Source: Nephrocerus scutellatus (lineage: Eukaryota; Arthropoda; Insecta; Diptera; Pipunculidae). Taken from it: a stretch of DNA of 64,000 bases. The stretch lies in assembly GCA_947095585.1 (NCBI GenBank), contig OX352761.1, positions 111,463,890 to 111,527,889 of the forward strand, written 5' to 3'. Shown one piece after another: positions 35,866 to 46,502 of the stretch. How positions within the stretch are numbered: the stretch's first letter is position 1; every line of letters starts with the position of its first letter. The translations under genes were made by a program, and so were the position numbers. The notes under the pieces were generated by a model, which did not search any database, was not told the origin of the DNA, and saw only the letters and a program-made list of their open reading frames with translations.

Positions 35866-36062
35866 TTATCTATGTTCTGCTAACTATAGTTACTGTTGAT
35901 GGTTGCTGTAATCTTTTAAACGCACGATTTATAGATAAAAACTATGAGTACGCTGTGAAGACTTGACGTGCTCGTTCATCATTGGCCTTTTAAAATGCTC
36001 AACAATATTTCAGCAGTTTTTGAATTGATTCAAAAATTTTGATAATTATATGGCCTTTGTAA
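35866..36062 (+). promoter_or_regulatory. Conserved paired-GATA promoter of the 36.2-kb gene
   Basis: Inverted GATA in gtttatctatg (35865-35875) and AGATAA at 35933-35938 in atttatagataaaaac, about 65 bp apart. They are followed by the shared ttgaattgattcaaaaat element (about 36018) and a weak TATA-like attatatggcc (about 36046). Downstream the aggcgtaacacc leader word is conserved. Confidence 0.65.
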
Positions 36063-36165
36063 AACTAATGAGAGCATTCATATGATAATTATTCTTCATA
36101 GGCGTAACACCTTTAGTGCAGAAATAACGGAATTTATAAAATTAAGTTAAATATTTAAATATAAA

Positions 36166-37485
36166 ATGAAGTTAAAGACAATGACATTTTCATTTTATTT
36201 GCTTTTGTACATTTGTGTTATTCAAATTGATGCAAGGACCAGTCAAGACGATTCACATAATATTTCCAGAATTAAAAAAATTAATTCAATATTAATATTT
36301 TCGGATACTTTGGATGCCATTAAATGGGGGCAGTACGACAAGGCTGAAAAAAAGCTAATTAAATACGATGACAAGTCATTTACTGAGGAAGTGATTAGTG
36401 CAGCATATGCGCATAACGCGACTAACTTTGAAGAGGTTGTTTCATTTGCCAAGGAACTTCGCAACAATACCATTGCCGAGCAAGTCCTGTCAGAACTTTT
36501 GCATCAACTTAAGGTAAATTTGCATCAATCTCCGGCGAAGATATTGGAACTAAATACAATAATTCAAAATAAAACCATCGATGGAGAGCTTCGCAAATAC
36601 GCTGAAGATGAACTTGTAAAAATATGTGCGCGGAATTTCGAGAAAGCCATCCTAGAAGAAAGTTTTGAAAATGAAGAAGACATTTTATCGCTGACCACAG
36701 CTTTAGTCCGTTTTAACGAAACTATTTTCACGGATATCTTCTATGGAGTAATCGATTCTCTCTATTCAAAAGTTTCCAAAAGTCGTCTGTTCCAAAATAT
36801 ATTAAGCAACGAACACTGTGCCCAATCGCTTGATATAATGGCTTATATTTATAAAAAACTAAAAGAAAACGATGACCTTGATGATCCTGCCATGTTCGTA
36901 ATTGCTTCATATTTTTACAAGATGTACATATATAAGATGCAAGGATCTATAATTGCTGAAAGAGACAACACGATACCAGCTATCGAAAACATTATAAACA
37001 GTTTTCCCAGCTCATTGAAAGCTTTGTATCTTGCAAATGAATTCGCTTTTGTAAATGTTGAGTATTCGGAATACATGATAGCTGGTCCAGAACAGGACGG
37101 TTTCCGGAATTTGCTAACCTCAAAGGATAGAGATACATCACCTGGCAGCTCATGGACAGCAGTCAGTGTTAACGAATTCTTCCTTGACTTGTTTGCCTTC
37201 AGTACTCAATCATACGAAGTCTTGTTCGCTTCTCCACCGGATATTTACCAAATCATTGCCAGAACAAAGCCATACAATGATTTCCAGGACGATAAAGTAA
37301 TATTTCAGCTCAAACTAAAGGACAACTCGATTGTTTTTAAAAATCTGGCAAGAGGTACCTATTTGTGTGCATCTTCAACGTCAAGAAATGGAGAGGGCAA
37401 AAGGATTGTGTTGTTGATGAACGGCAACCCAGACATGCCCCGCTGTCAATGGCAATTGGAAACCATTGTCAAGGTACAACCATAA
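36166..37485 (+). CDS. Secreted two-domain protein, cluster member 3
   Basis: Intronless, 439 aa. Signal peptide about 1-23 (FSFYLLLYICVIQ, cut near IDA). The helical half (about 35-280) has GQYDKAEKKLIKYDDKSFTE, AEQVLSELLHQLKVN and DGELRKYAEDELVKIC. The C-terminal half starts at FAFVNVEYSEYM (about 300). It ends in the paired Cys401/Cys427 (YLCASS .. RCQWQLE) and a short VKVQP tail. Up to DILSL (codon at about 36690) the sequence follows module 2 of the 31.4-kb gene. From TTALVRFNET onward it follows module 1, including MYIYKMQG and AERD. It therefore looks like a recombinant of the two types. Promoter as described upstream; AATAAA at 37646. Function unknown. Confidence 0.92.
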   Translation: MKLKTMTFSFYLLLYICVIQIDARTSQDDSHNISRIKKINSILIFSDTLDAIKWGQYDKAEKKLIKYDDKSFTEEVISAAYAHNATNFEEVVSFAKELRNNTIAEQVLSELLHQLKVNLHQSPAKILELNTIIQNKTIDGELRKYAEDELVKICARNFEKAILEESFENEEDILSLTTALVRFNETIFTDIFYGVIDSLYSKVSKSRLFQNILSNEHCAQSLDIMAYIYKKLKENDDLDDPAMFVIASYFYKMYIYKMQGSIIAERDNTIPAIENIINSFPSSLKALYLANEFAFVNVEYSEYMIAGPEQDGFRNLLTSKDRDTSPGSSWTAVSVNEFFLDLFAFSTQSYEVLFASPPDIYQIIARTKPYNDFQDDKVIFQLKLKDNSIVFKNLARGTYLCASSTSRNGEGKRIVLLMNGNPDMPRCQWQLETIVKVQP

Positions 37486-38140
37486 CATAAAATTTAAAAT
37501 TTCTTTTCAATAGAAAAAAACTTTTTTTTATATTATAAACTGCTTCCCTGCATAAAATCTTAAGCATGTTTAAAAATAAATTTAAAACCGACTTTTATAA
37601 TTTATTGTTTTGTATCTAGCTACCTATAGATAGTAAAAATACTATAATAAACTATCGTGCATTAATTAACTTTTTCATTTGAAAAAGCTTTAAATATAAC
37701 TTTTATATAAATGCTTTTTAAATTCTTCTTTTGCTATTTTTATCTTGTAGAGTTATTTTCTATTATTTTAATTGATATTGGTGTTGGTACAGTTAGATGA
37801 ATTTGTTAAACTTCATTTTATTTTATTTTTCAATACAATATAATATATGTAATAATTTCATCTTATAAAATAAAGTAAAATATAATATGAGTATAGCCTT
37901 CAACAAGTAAGGCCTTATTCTCTTAATATGCTGGTCTCAAAAATGGTTGGTTTCACTGAGAACGCCGTTTCCAAGTTCAGCAAAGAACTGAATAGAATAG
38001 AAATGGAAAAGAAAACGTGACGGGAAAACAGAGACAAGACCTTTTAAATTTTTATTAATTAAATGCTTTTATATTAACTTGCCTATATCTTTCTGTCTTT
38101 CTGTCAGACTGACATATAAGTCTGTCACGTTTTTTTCATT
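37486..38140. other. 3' flank shared with other family members
   Basis: After the gene, the AT-rich stretch to about 37985 (including tgagaacgccgttt near 37957) is repeated reversed at 43.34-43.57 kb. A shorter version occurs near 46.99-47.4 kb. It is therefore the conserved downstream flank of the duplicated unit. No gene. Confidence 0.6.
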
Positions 38141-39740
38141 CTAATGCTGTGAGTTGACGGCCTTGTACGCATTTTTGTGGAAGACTTTTCGGAGGCTGGT
38201 CTTGGGGGGTGTTCTTATGGGGTCTTGAGGGGAGTGTTGTTGCGGTCAGGGGGTCTTGGGGTCTAGAGGAGATCTTAAAGTGTCTTTAACAGGATCTTCT
38301 ATGTCATTCTGTCACTCTTTTTTTCATGGTAATCCTGTAAGATGACGGTCTTTTACGGGATTTTGTGGAAGACTTTTCGGAGGCGGGTCTTGAGGAGTTT
38401 TCTTATAGGATCTTGAGGGGAGTGTTGTGGGGTCAGGCAGTCTCGAAGGGATTTTAAGGTGGTTTTAATAATAATAATATTCGGCGCGGCTGACCATTGC
38501 GGTGCAAGGTCTAGCTTCTCGCGGCCATTTGTGTTGCGCATTTAAATTTTTGGACACAAATGGAAGGGACCTACAATTTAAGGCCGGCTCCAAATGGCTA
38601 ATTGAGAAGCTTTCCGTGACAAGCTATTACTCCCGGAACGGTTTTCACCCATTCGCGAGAGATGGGACACCGTGAAAAATACTTTTGGTGTTACTGAGAA
38701 TCGAACCAAAAACCTCCTGCTCAGTAGCCACGCGCATTTCCACTGAACCACGGCGCCCACTAAGGTGGTTTTAACAGGGTCTTAAGAGGGATCTTGAGAG
38801 GGATTCAAGGCGGTCTTGAGGGCGTCTTGAGATAGTCTTTATGGGGTATTGAGTGGTGTCTTTAGAGGAATCTTGAGTGGGGTCTTGAGGCGGGTTTTAA
38901 ATGGGAGTTAATGGGTTCTTAAGGGCCTTGAGTGGGTTTTTAAAGAGGGTATTGAGGATGGATCGTGAGGGGTTTTTAGAAGGCTCTTGACTGGTATACT
39001 TGATGAGGGGTCTCAAGGGGGTTTTGATAGGGTGTTTAGTGTGTTATTGAGAAGGTCTTAAGAGGATTTTGAGTTGTTCTTGATGGTTAATTGAGGCGAG
39101 TTTTGAGAGGGTATTTAATGGCGTCTTGAAGAGATCTTCAGATGGTTCAGAGGGGATTTTTAGGGGGTCCTGATTGGTCTTTGCGGTGGTCTTGCGAGGC
39201 CCCTGAGAGGGTTTTAAGGGATTCTTAGGGAGTCTTTAGGAGGTTTTGAGAAGAGACTTGAAGGGGTCTTTAGTGGGGTGTTTAGGAGCTTTTCAGGGTT
39301 TTCTGAGAGGAGTCTTGAGAGGATCTTGACGGGGGTCTCGAGAGGGTCTTAAATGAATATTTAGTGGGGTCCTGATGGGGTCTTGAGGTAGACTTGAGTG
39401 GGATTTGAGGGCATATTGGGAGTGTCTAAAGGGTTCTTAAGGAGGTCTTCAGTAGTTTTTAGGAGGGACATGATGAGTAGCCTTAATAGGGTTTTAAAGG
39501 TGGCATGAGGAGGTTTGAAAGTGATTTTAAGGGGATTTGAATGGTATTTTAAAATAGCCCTAAGTCGGTCCGGGGTTTTGTGGGGGTTTCGAGGGGCTCT
39601 TAAGAGGGTTTTAAGGAATCCTTGAGGGGTATTAAGGGTGTCAAGAGAGGGTTTTGAGAGGATCTTTAGTAGGGTCTTGAGGGAGGTCTTGAGTGGGTCT
39701 TAAGAGGGTTTTAAGGGGTTCTTTTGGGTCTCTCTGCCTG
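38141..39740 (+). repeat. Large degenerate G-rich minisatellite (GGGTCTTGAG-type)
   Basis: About 1.6 kb of imperfect 10-22 bp units around gggtcttgag, ggtcttaagagg and gggttttaagg, interrupted by a SINE at 38466-38760. The start contains a longer direct repeat of about 190 bp (gtggaagacttttcggaggc at 38177 and 38365). It is a diverged relative of the 9.24-kb array, with the same G/T-rich plus strand. Confidence 0.9.
38466..38762 (-). mobile_element. tRNA-derived SINE
   Basis: On the minus strand the 5' end reads like a tRNA gene: A box TGGTTCAGTGG (about 38745-38755) and B box GGTTCGATTCTC (about 38700), 40-odd bases apart. An unrelated body follows (cacggtgtcccatctctcgc; ttgtcacggaaagcttctc). 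It ends at an (ATT)n tail (plus strand taataataatatt, about 38468). That is the standard head-body-tail layout of a Pol III SINE, about 300 bp. It sits inside the minisatellite. A decayed copy is at 6.15-6.31 kb. Confidence 0.8.
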
Positions 39741-40526
39741 TCTTTGCTTGGGTGCGACTTGTCTAGAGTTTCAGTGTTTGATTCCAAAGTCGACTTCTTC
39801 CTACACAGCCGCCGCTTTTATACCTTTTTAAAAAGGACTTAACAAGTCCGATTGGTCAAACAGACCAATCGGATCGATTTAATAACAATTGGTAAGTCAT
39901 TTTTCCTCTTACGCAACATCAGTCCATCTAGAATGCGGCCGTATCGTACTTATGTACAAAGTGCTGCGATGTGGTAAAGTAAATACAACAGGCCCTGCAC
40001 TGCATAAAAATCTCAATTCGTTGATAACTGAAATATACTGCCGATAACTCGCTTGGTAGATGTTCCACTAGGTGTGACATGGGTATGTCGTATCTCACAT
40101 GCAACCCCGAAACGTTGGATAGGTTTTAATGGAACATACGACGTAAGTACACCCTTCACAGCTAGTGGCTAAAAATGCCCTCTAAGTGGTTTTGGTTCCC
40201 ATATAATGTCAATAAGCCGCTTTGAAGTGCTCGTGCATTGAGAGAATGCAACACAAGGAATGATAAAGATAACAATGCCAATTTGTATCATTAAGATTAA
40301 GTTAAGAATGTGACTGTGGCGATAGAGTGTATCTTGATAAGTGTTTATGTTGATCCCAACAATATACAAATTATAGCTACGAAAAACAAATAAATAATTG
40401 TGAGGTAAAATCCCAGTACAGAAATATTTACAAAATAAAATTAATTATGTAATTATCTGAGTGAAAAATATCTGTTAGCATAGCACTGTGAGTCCTTTCA
40501 TCAGTAGAAGGTATTCCTAATCCAAA
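39741..40526. other. Intergenic, nothing recognised
   Basis: Spacer between the minisatellite and the retroelement. A short inverted repeat, agtccgattggtcaa / cagaccaatcggat, lies at 39846-39875. No gene. Confidence 0.4.
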
Positions 40527-42960
40527 GTGGAACAGCATACGCCGATGGATACATGGCTAAGGGGGTGCTTAGTCGATAGTATGCGACCTCCGGTTTCAAG
40601 TGGCCTTCCCGTGGCATACCGGGCTCTGTCAATGCAGAACTCCTTTCCCGGATACTCGTGGGTCATTATTGATTCAAGTTATAATAATTATGAGAACGAT
40701 GCATATCAGTTCGTGCATGTCGGGTCCTGATGTTGAGCAACCCGCTGTATCTAGAGAAGCGGTTGAGCTCTCGATAGTCAACCCCATGTTGGCCTCAACT
40801 GCTCAGTCTACTGTTGAGCAGCTGAACCCTACCCAGAGTTCAGACGGCGTAGCCATACGGGCCCGATCTGAAACTCGCGAGGGCGTCAAACCTGACGACG
40901 TGAAATCAGCCACTTCTGATTCTGACGCATCCACAATCGTTGATACATATAGCTTCACCTCGGAGAAATCCAGATGCTCTTCTATTGGGAAAGCATTAGA
41001 TGGGCTGCTGTTCCAGCAACACCGTGGTGGATTCGTTAATTTGAACTCGCTAGAGAAAAGACGACTTAAACATGCTTGGGCATGGGCAAGGATAGAGACA
41101 GTGCTCTTGCCACCCCTTCTACTTCAGCATCCAGGGAAGACTAATGAGCTACATAAGGATGTTACAGGCGAACCTGCATCACGCGATGGGCGCGTCCGCT
41201 ACCATCAGCAAGCGGTCCGCCTAGGAAAATATAAACCTTGATCTCATTTTAAGAGTCTTTGGTAATTAGCGGACAGTTAAAAGGTCTACGGAACGGGAGG
41301 AGTAAGTTGATATGTAAATGCGGCGAGCCAGTGCCAAGGGCGGCTTGCTTAATCGGCGCGAACATTAACTTTCCTCCTATTCCAGAATTCTTAACGAAAG
41401 ACCTGGTGGCCCTGCTAATTGCAGCTCCCACAGAGAGCGGAACACAGAACTTCGTGTGTATTTTTTAGGATATTTTCCCGGCGACGACGACAATATTCCG
41501 CCCTTAGAGGTGCAGGAGGCGGAACAAAAACTTCAAGTAACTCATAAGATGCGATGCAAATTAACATCTGGAAGTCTGGGGTAGCAGCGACATCAATAGA
41601 AGGGGTGAGTGTCTTTTAGAATAATTTATTAGTAGTAATGTAGATATATTAAATAAAGGATCCACACCTAAATTCATAAATAGGATTCGCTAAGAGGTAC
41701 TTGATCTCACTATCGTTATTCTATTTATCTCTAACTTTTTTAAAAACTCGCATGTGTCCCACGAAGCCACGCTGTCAGACCACCAACACATCAGATTTCA
41801 CATTCCTGGCAAGCTGGCACATGCTTCTTCTAGATATGATCCAAAGTCCACGGACTGAAATCTATATCGGGGTCTTTTCCTCTCTAAAGTAGATACATAA
41901 ATAGATCACATCTATTAAGTCCAAAGGGGACTTAGATGAGGCAGCATATCAAGACAAATATGTGTTATTCTCTTCTTATCATGACAGTTGTGTCCCTAAA
42001 TCCAGCTTGTGTAAACGAAAGGTTCCTTGGTGGAACGACCAGCTGGCTAATCTTAGAAAGAAAGAAACTCTTTACCTCTGCTAAACGCAAGAAGAGTTGG
42101 GATAAATATAGGTTCGCCCTAATGGAGTACAACTCTGAATTAAGACGATCCAAACGTGTCACTGCTGCTAATACATTGCCGAAATGCCAGTAGCTGCACG
42201 AATCCATAAAGCATTAGTTAACAATCAGACAATCTGTCTAGGTATTTTAAAAAAGGCCGATGGCACCTACACGTCGGAACGTGAAGATAAAATGAGACCC
42301 CTACTCCAGGTTCATTTCCCAGGTGCATCTACTCGTGCACCATACACGTACCCAAGGGGTCCATATAACTAGAAGGATAAATAATTTATCCGGGAAAATC
42401 TTCAGTTCGGATAAGTTTATATCGACAGTAGTCTCTTTTAAGCCCCGGCGGTGATGGAATCTTTCTAGCGCTTCTACAAAACGCAATCAATCTTATCCTA
42501 GTGTCCATGATTACTTTATTTAGAGCCAGCTACAATGGGGCGTACATTCCTACTATCTAGAGACAGGTAAATGGGCTATTTATCTCCAAACCAGGCAATA
42601 GGCATAGCGAGCTGCCTAAATCATACAGACCTATAAGTCTATGTTTATATTAGATGACGGTTAGAACTGTCTACCACTCCTCACTCAAGTCACAGTACAG
42701 GAAAGGCAAAAGCACAGAAGGTGTCCTTCACTATCTTGTAAAGAGGATACAAGGAACTATTCGTTTCAAGGAAGTGGCCCTGTATGCCTTCCTCGATATT
42801 GAGGGCTCTTTCGATAATATTGGCTACGATTCTATTGCAAGGGCAAACAATAGCAGGGGTATCGAAGACTCGACCAATCATTGCATAAGGGCCATGTTTC
42901 AAAGTCAAGATATAGGAGGAAGTGTCTTCAGGGCAGCCATAATGCATTTATATGTATAAT
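40527..42960 (+). mobile_element. LOA/I/R1-like non-LTR retrotransposon, ORF1-like region, endonuclease and RT, broken
   Basis: The order along the plus strand is that of a full element. First is an ORF1-like frame (about 40600-41241, hydrophilic, with KRRLKHAWAWARIE). Endonuclease pieces follow: FPPIPEFLTKDLVALLI at about 41380, a YFPGDDDN motif at 41470, and TLSDHQHIRF near 41770. Next comes a linker with VPWWNDQLANLRKK (about 42020), then RT pieces: a PGGDGIFPALLQ-like block near 42450, YRKGKSTEGVLHYLVKRIQ at 42700, and LDIEGSFDNIG at 42800. Many stops and shifts are present, and RT catalytic DD and RNase H are missing, so the 3' part is deleted. It fills the centre of the inverted gene cluster. 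Confidence 0.8.
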
Positions 42961-43818
42961 TAAAGTTTCCTAATTTAATAAATTTATTTAGCTATAATAA
43001 ATAAAATGGATAACTTTGTTTTTTCTTTCGAATATGTAAAAAATGCAAAAAAATTTTTTTTTCATAATTTTTAACATCAATAGTTCTTTCACGAAAATGA
43101 TTTTTTTTTCATCTAAAACACAAGCTATTTTATTTAAAAGTCCAAATAGGGTGCCCTTATTATTGCAAATGCCACAAATTTACGGAAATTTTACAAAACG
43201 TCTTTCTATGAGTGGCGATATTAATTTCAGTCATTTCATATAACAGCAGTTGATAGAAATAACAACGGAAGCTTTAAAAATCAAGACATGCGCTTTCAAT
43301 GCAATGTTGCTAAAACCAAAATTTGTCGCCGGGGCTGGAAACGGCGTTCTCAGTGTAACCAACTTTTTTTTGAGACCAGCCTATTAACAGTATAAGGCCG
43401 TAACTATTAAATTCTGTACTCATATTATATTTTACTTTATTTTATAAAATGAAAGTATTACATATATATTGTATTGAAAAATAAAATAAAATGAAGTTTA
43501 ACAAATTCATCTAACTGTACCAACACCAATATCAATTAAAATAATAAAAAATAACTCTACAAAATAAAAATAACAAAACATAAAAAAAAGGTTATATTTT
43601 GAACCCCTTCGTCAATTAGCCGTTCTTTTTTGTCAAATTACTATTAAAGAAATTATTGCACAATGTTTTATTAAATTTTTTTTATTATCTGTAGTTAGCT
43701 GCAGAGAAATCAATGAAAAAACTGGTTTAACATTTTTTAAACGGGATTAAGCTGTTATGCAGTAAAGAAGTTTATAAAAAAAGTATTTCTCTAATAAATA
43801 TAATTTTTATTTACTAAC
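42961..43818. other. Spacer with duplicated 3' flank of a family gene
   Basis: From about 43340 to 43570 the sequence (ggcgttctcagtgtaacc, then gtataaggccgt, then the AT-rich block) is the reverse complement of 37.75-37.98 kb. It is the 3' flank of the relic at 43.82 kb. The part before 43340 is T-rich with nothing recognised. Confidence 0.55.
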
Positions 43819-44663
43819 TTATGGTTGTATCATGACAGTGGTTTCTAATATCCATTGACAGAGGGGCAGGTCTGGGTTGCCGTTCATCGGCAACACAAAC
43901 CTTTTGCCTTCTTCATTTACAATTGAAGATGCACACAAATTGGTATCTGCTGCCAGATTTTTCAGAGCAATCGAGTTGTTCTTCAGTTCGAGCTTAAATA
44001 TAACTGTGTCGTCCAGGATATCATTGTATTGCTTTGCTTGGGCATTAAAATTGTCAAAAATGTGAGTAGCGGATGAAATGAACAGCACAGCACTGTGATT
44101 GAGTAATGAACGCAAGCTGGTCACGGAAGAGTGTGCTAGCACTGACGGCTGTCCATAAGCTGGCAGGTGATGTATCTCTATTCTTCGAGGTTAGCAAATG
44201 CCGCAAATCGTCCTCTTTTGGGTCCACCTATCATGTATTCCGAGTACTTAACATTTACAAAAGAGAGTTCAATTCCAGAATACAAATTTTTCAATGAGCT
44301 GGGAAAACTGTTTATAATGTTTTCGATAACTGGGATCGTGCTGTCTCTTTCAGCAATTATATATCTTTGCATCTTATATTTGTACATCTTGTAAAAATAT
44401 GAAGCAATTACGAACATATATGCCATTATTTCAAGCGATTGGGCACAGTTCTCGTTGCTTAATATATTTTGGAATAGGAGTTTTGGGAAATTACTCCATA
44501 AACGATTTCTGTGAAAATAGTTGGGTTAAACCGGACTAATGCGGTGGCCAGCGTGTAAATTTCGTCTTTTTGAAAACTATCTACCAGGATGGCTCTCTGA
44601 AAATTTCCCGAACAAATTTTCACAAGCTCATCTTCAGCGTATTTGCGCAGCAACCCATCGATG
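43819..44663 (-). pseudogene. Relic of a secreted-family gene (5' truncated, frameshifted)
   Basis: Read on the minus strand: LLRKYAEDELVKICSGNFQR from about 44655, then MFVIASYFYKMYKYKMQRYI, IINSFPSSLKNLYSGIELSF, NVKYSEYMIGGPKRG, and finally VIFKLELKNNSIALKNLA to LCQWILETTVMIQP with a stop at 43819-43821. Signal peptide and roughly the first 150 residues are absent. At least two frame changes occur (about 44150 and 44440), with a deletion after ISQNSYSKIY. Its middle is closest to module 1 of the 31.4-kb gene. The C-terminal paired cysteines are still visible. Confidence 0.9.
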
Positions 44664-44929
44664 GTTGATGATGGGCGTGGAAAGAGTGCTTGCTAGATAT
44701 CATTAAACTTGTAATGTACGTTATATTTTATAGTTAAAAATGTTTTTAATTATTTTATGTGTCGTGATGGAGCCACTCGTAGAATTCATCGTAATGGCTT
44801 GACAAACGATATTGGGTTCGAAAAGTGCTAATTCGTTTTATGGGTTCTGTTACAAAGTAAGAGCTAGCAAGATAACAAAGTAAATCTACTTTTTATAATT
44901 ATATCATTTTTACCAAAATAGTTTAACAA

Positions 44930-45335
44930 AAAGATACAAACAAAATAGATTTAGAGAGTTTTTATCTGTCGTTTTAGCTATCTTTATTGCTACGCTGTAA
45001 TGAATACATGGTGGCTGTGTCACGCACGTTATATAGATAAAAAAAAAACGACACGACATAATTATATGAATTCCTACCAAACTTCCAGCAAATTTTGAAT
45101 TGATTAAGAAATTCATGATTATAAAGCCTCTGTAAAAGTAATAATTATTCTTCAAAGAATTAACAAACGAAACATTCTAACGAAATCAGCAAAAATTTTT
45201 GAGAACATTAAGCGAGTCTACCAAGATTAAAAGATTTATGGTATTTAAAGCTACTGCTAGAGCTAGTGAGAATAGTCATTTGCTTACTATTTCTTTATCA
45301 CTTAAGATAATTGCGACTGCAGAAGTTTTGTTTAT
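44930..45335 (+). promoter_or_regulatory. Two orphan family promoters without genes
   Basis: 44945-45160 matches the paired-GATA promoter: tttttatctgtcg at about 44955, tatatagataaaaa at about 45031, ttgaattgattaagaaat at 45097, and a TATA-like attataaagcc at 45118. About 100 bp on, 45273-45333 (tcatttgcttactatttctt, then cgactgcagaagttttgttt) matches the 5' leader of the 53.4-kb gene up to the base before its start codon region. Both point right, and no family coding sequence follows. Confidence 0.7.
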
Positions 45336-45449
45336 TATATTTTAGAGTGTGATAGGTGCGTTCCTTTCTGAAATTGATGCGGACAAACCTTCCATCGCCA
45401 ACCACTTCTTGGCATTTCTTCTGAAAACAACAGTATCCGTACTGCAGTA

Positions 45450-46075
45450 TGCCGTTCCTTGTGCGACTATCTAGATGGAGTGCGTTGTCGCGAACATTCA
45501 TTAGATGCGCCTACAAGCTTACTGGCAGCGGAAGGGCCATGACGTGCCACAATCTTACCGCTGCCAGTAGAAGGCCTAACTGTCAAAGCCGACCTGCGCT
45601 TGTCGGCAGTAGTCAAACCACTACCCACCGTTGCAGGAGCATTACCGGTATACGATCTAAATGGAGCGCTTTGTCGCGAACATCCACCAGATGCGCCGAC
45701 AAGGGTACTGGCAGCGGAAGGGCTATGAGGTGCCACAATCCTACAGCTGCCAGTAGAAGGCCTAACTGTCAAAGCCGACCTGCGCTTGTCGGCAGTAGTC
45801 AAACCACTACCCACCGTTGCACGAACATAAATGTTATACGATCTAGATGGAGCTCGTTGTCACGAAAATCCACCAAATGCGCCTACAAGGTTACTGGCAG
45901 CGAAAGGGCCATAAGGTGCCACAATCCTACCACTGTCAGTAGAAGGTCTAACTGTCAAGGCCGATCTGCGCTTGTCGGCAGTAGTCAAACCACTACCCAC
46001 CGTTGCAGGAGCATTACCGGTAGACAACAATGACACCGTACTACCGTCCGGTAAAGAAGAAGTACCGGTCTTCAA
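45450..46075. repeat. Three tandem 186-bp repeats, open on both strands
   Basis: Units start near 45467, 45654 and 45840 (gatctagatggag.gcgttgtc heads). The period is 186-187 bp, i.e. 62 codons, with high identity between units. The plus strand is open for 194 codons. The minus strand is also open across the units, with Ser/Thr/Ala-rich SGLTTADKRRSALTVRPSTG, and is broken by one TGA at about 45858. No known domain. It may be a satellite, or part of a coding repeat of an element; it lies where a family gene would be expected after the orphan promoters. Confidence 0.8.
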
Positions 46076-46294
46076 GGTATTTGTTTTCTAGTTTTCTCAA
46101 AACTAGCAAAAGAAAAATTGTTACTGCCTTTCATTTGGATTCCCACGAGTGGCGGGGAAAGGGTTGTCCATGTCCATCTTCACAAAGATCCGCAGTATTC
46201 AGATAAGGCTAGAGGGTATAGAATCTGGGGGGCGCCAGGTACCCAAATACTCCATGAGCGACTGGGCTATTATTAAATTGGGCTCCCAGCCAAG

Positions 46295-46502
46295 CTGGTA
46301 TGACCAATCCACTGCCACTTCCGTCGTTGGATGGTTGTGCCCATTGGTTCCTGACCCGTTCTCTGGTTAAGATGTTCGTTAGAGATACGGTTAGGCCAGA
46401 AAACCCTTAAGATGTTCCGTAGGAACCTATTTACGAACGTGTGTAATCTTTTTGTGATAGTAGTGGTCACCATCCAAGTGCTGCACCCATACAACAGCAC
46501 AG
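46295..46502 (-). mobile_element. RTE-like family A fragment
   Basis: The minus strand reads YGCSTWMVTTTITKRLHTFV, RNILRVFWPNRISNEHLNQR and GTTIQRRKWQWIGHT. This is the same piece as at 21.2 kb and 28.7 kb. Confidence 0.85.

Noticed and set aside
40600..41241. 213-aa ORF as a host gene
   Set aside because: It lies directly upstream of endonuclease and RT pieces in the same orientation, so an ORF1-like part of the retroelement is the simpler reading.
45449..46033. 194-aa plus-strand ORF as a protein gene
   Set aside because: It is made of the 186-bp repeat, has no recognisable domain, and the other strand is almost as open; listed as a repeat.
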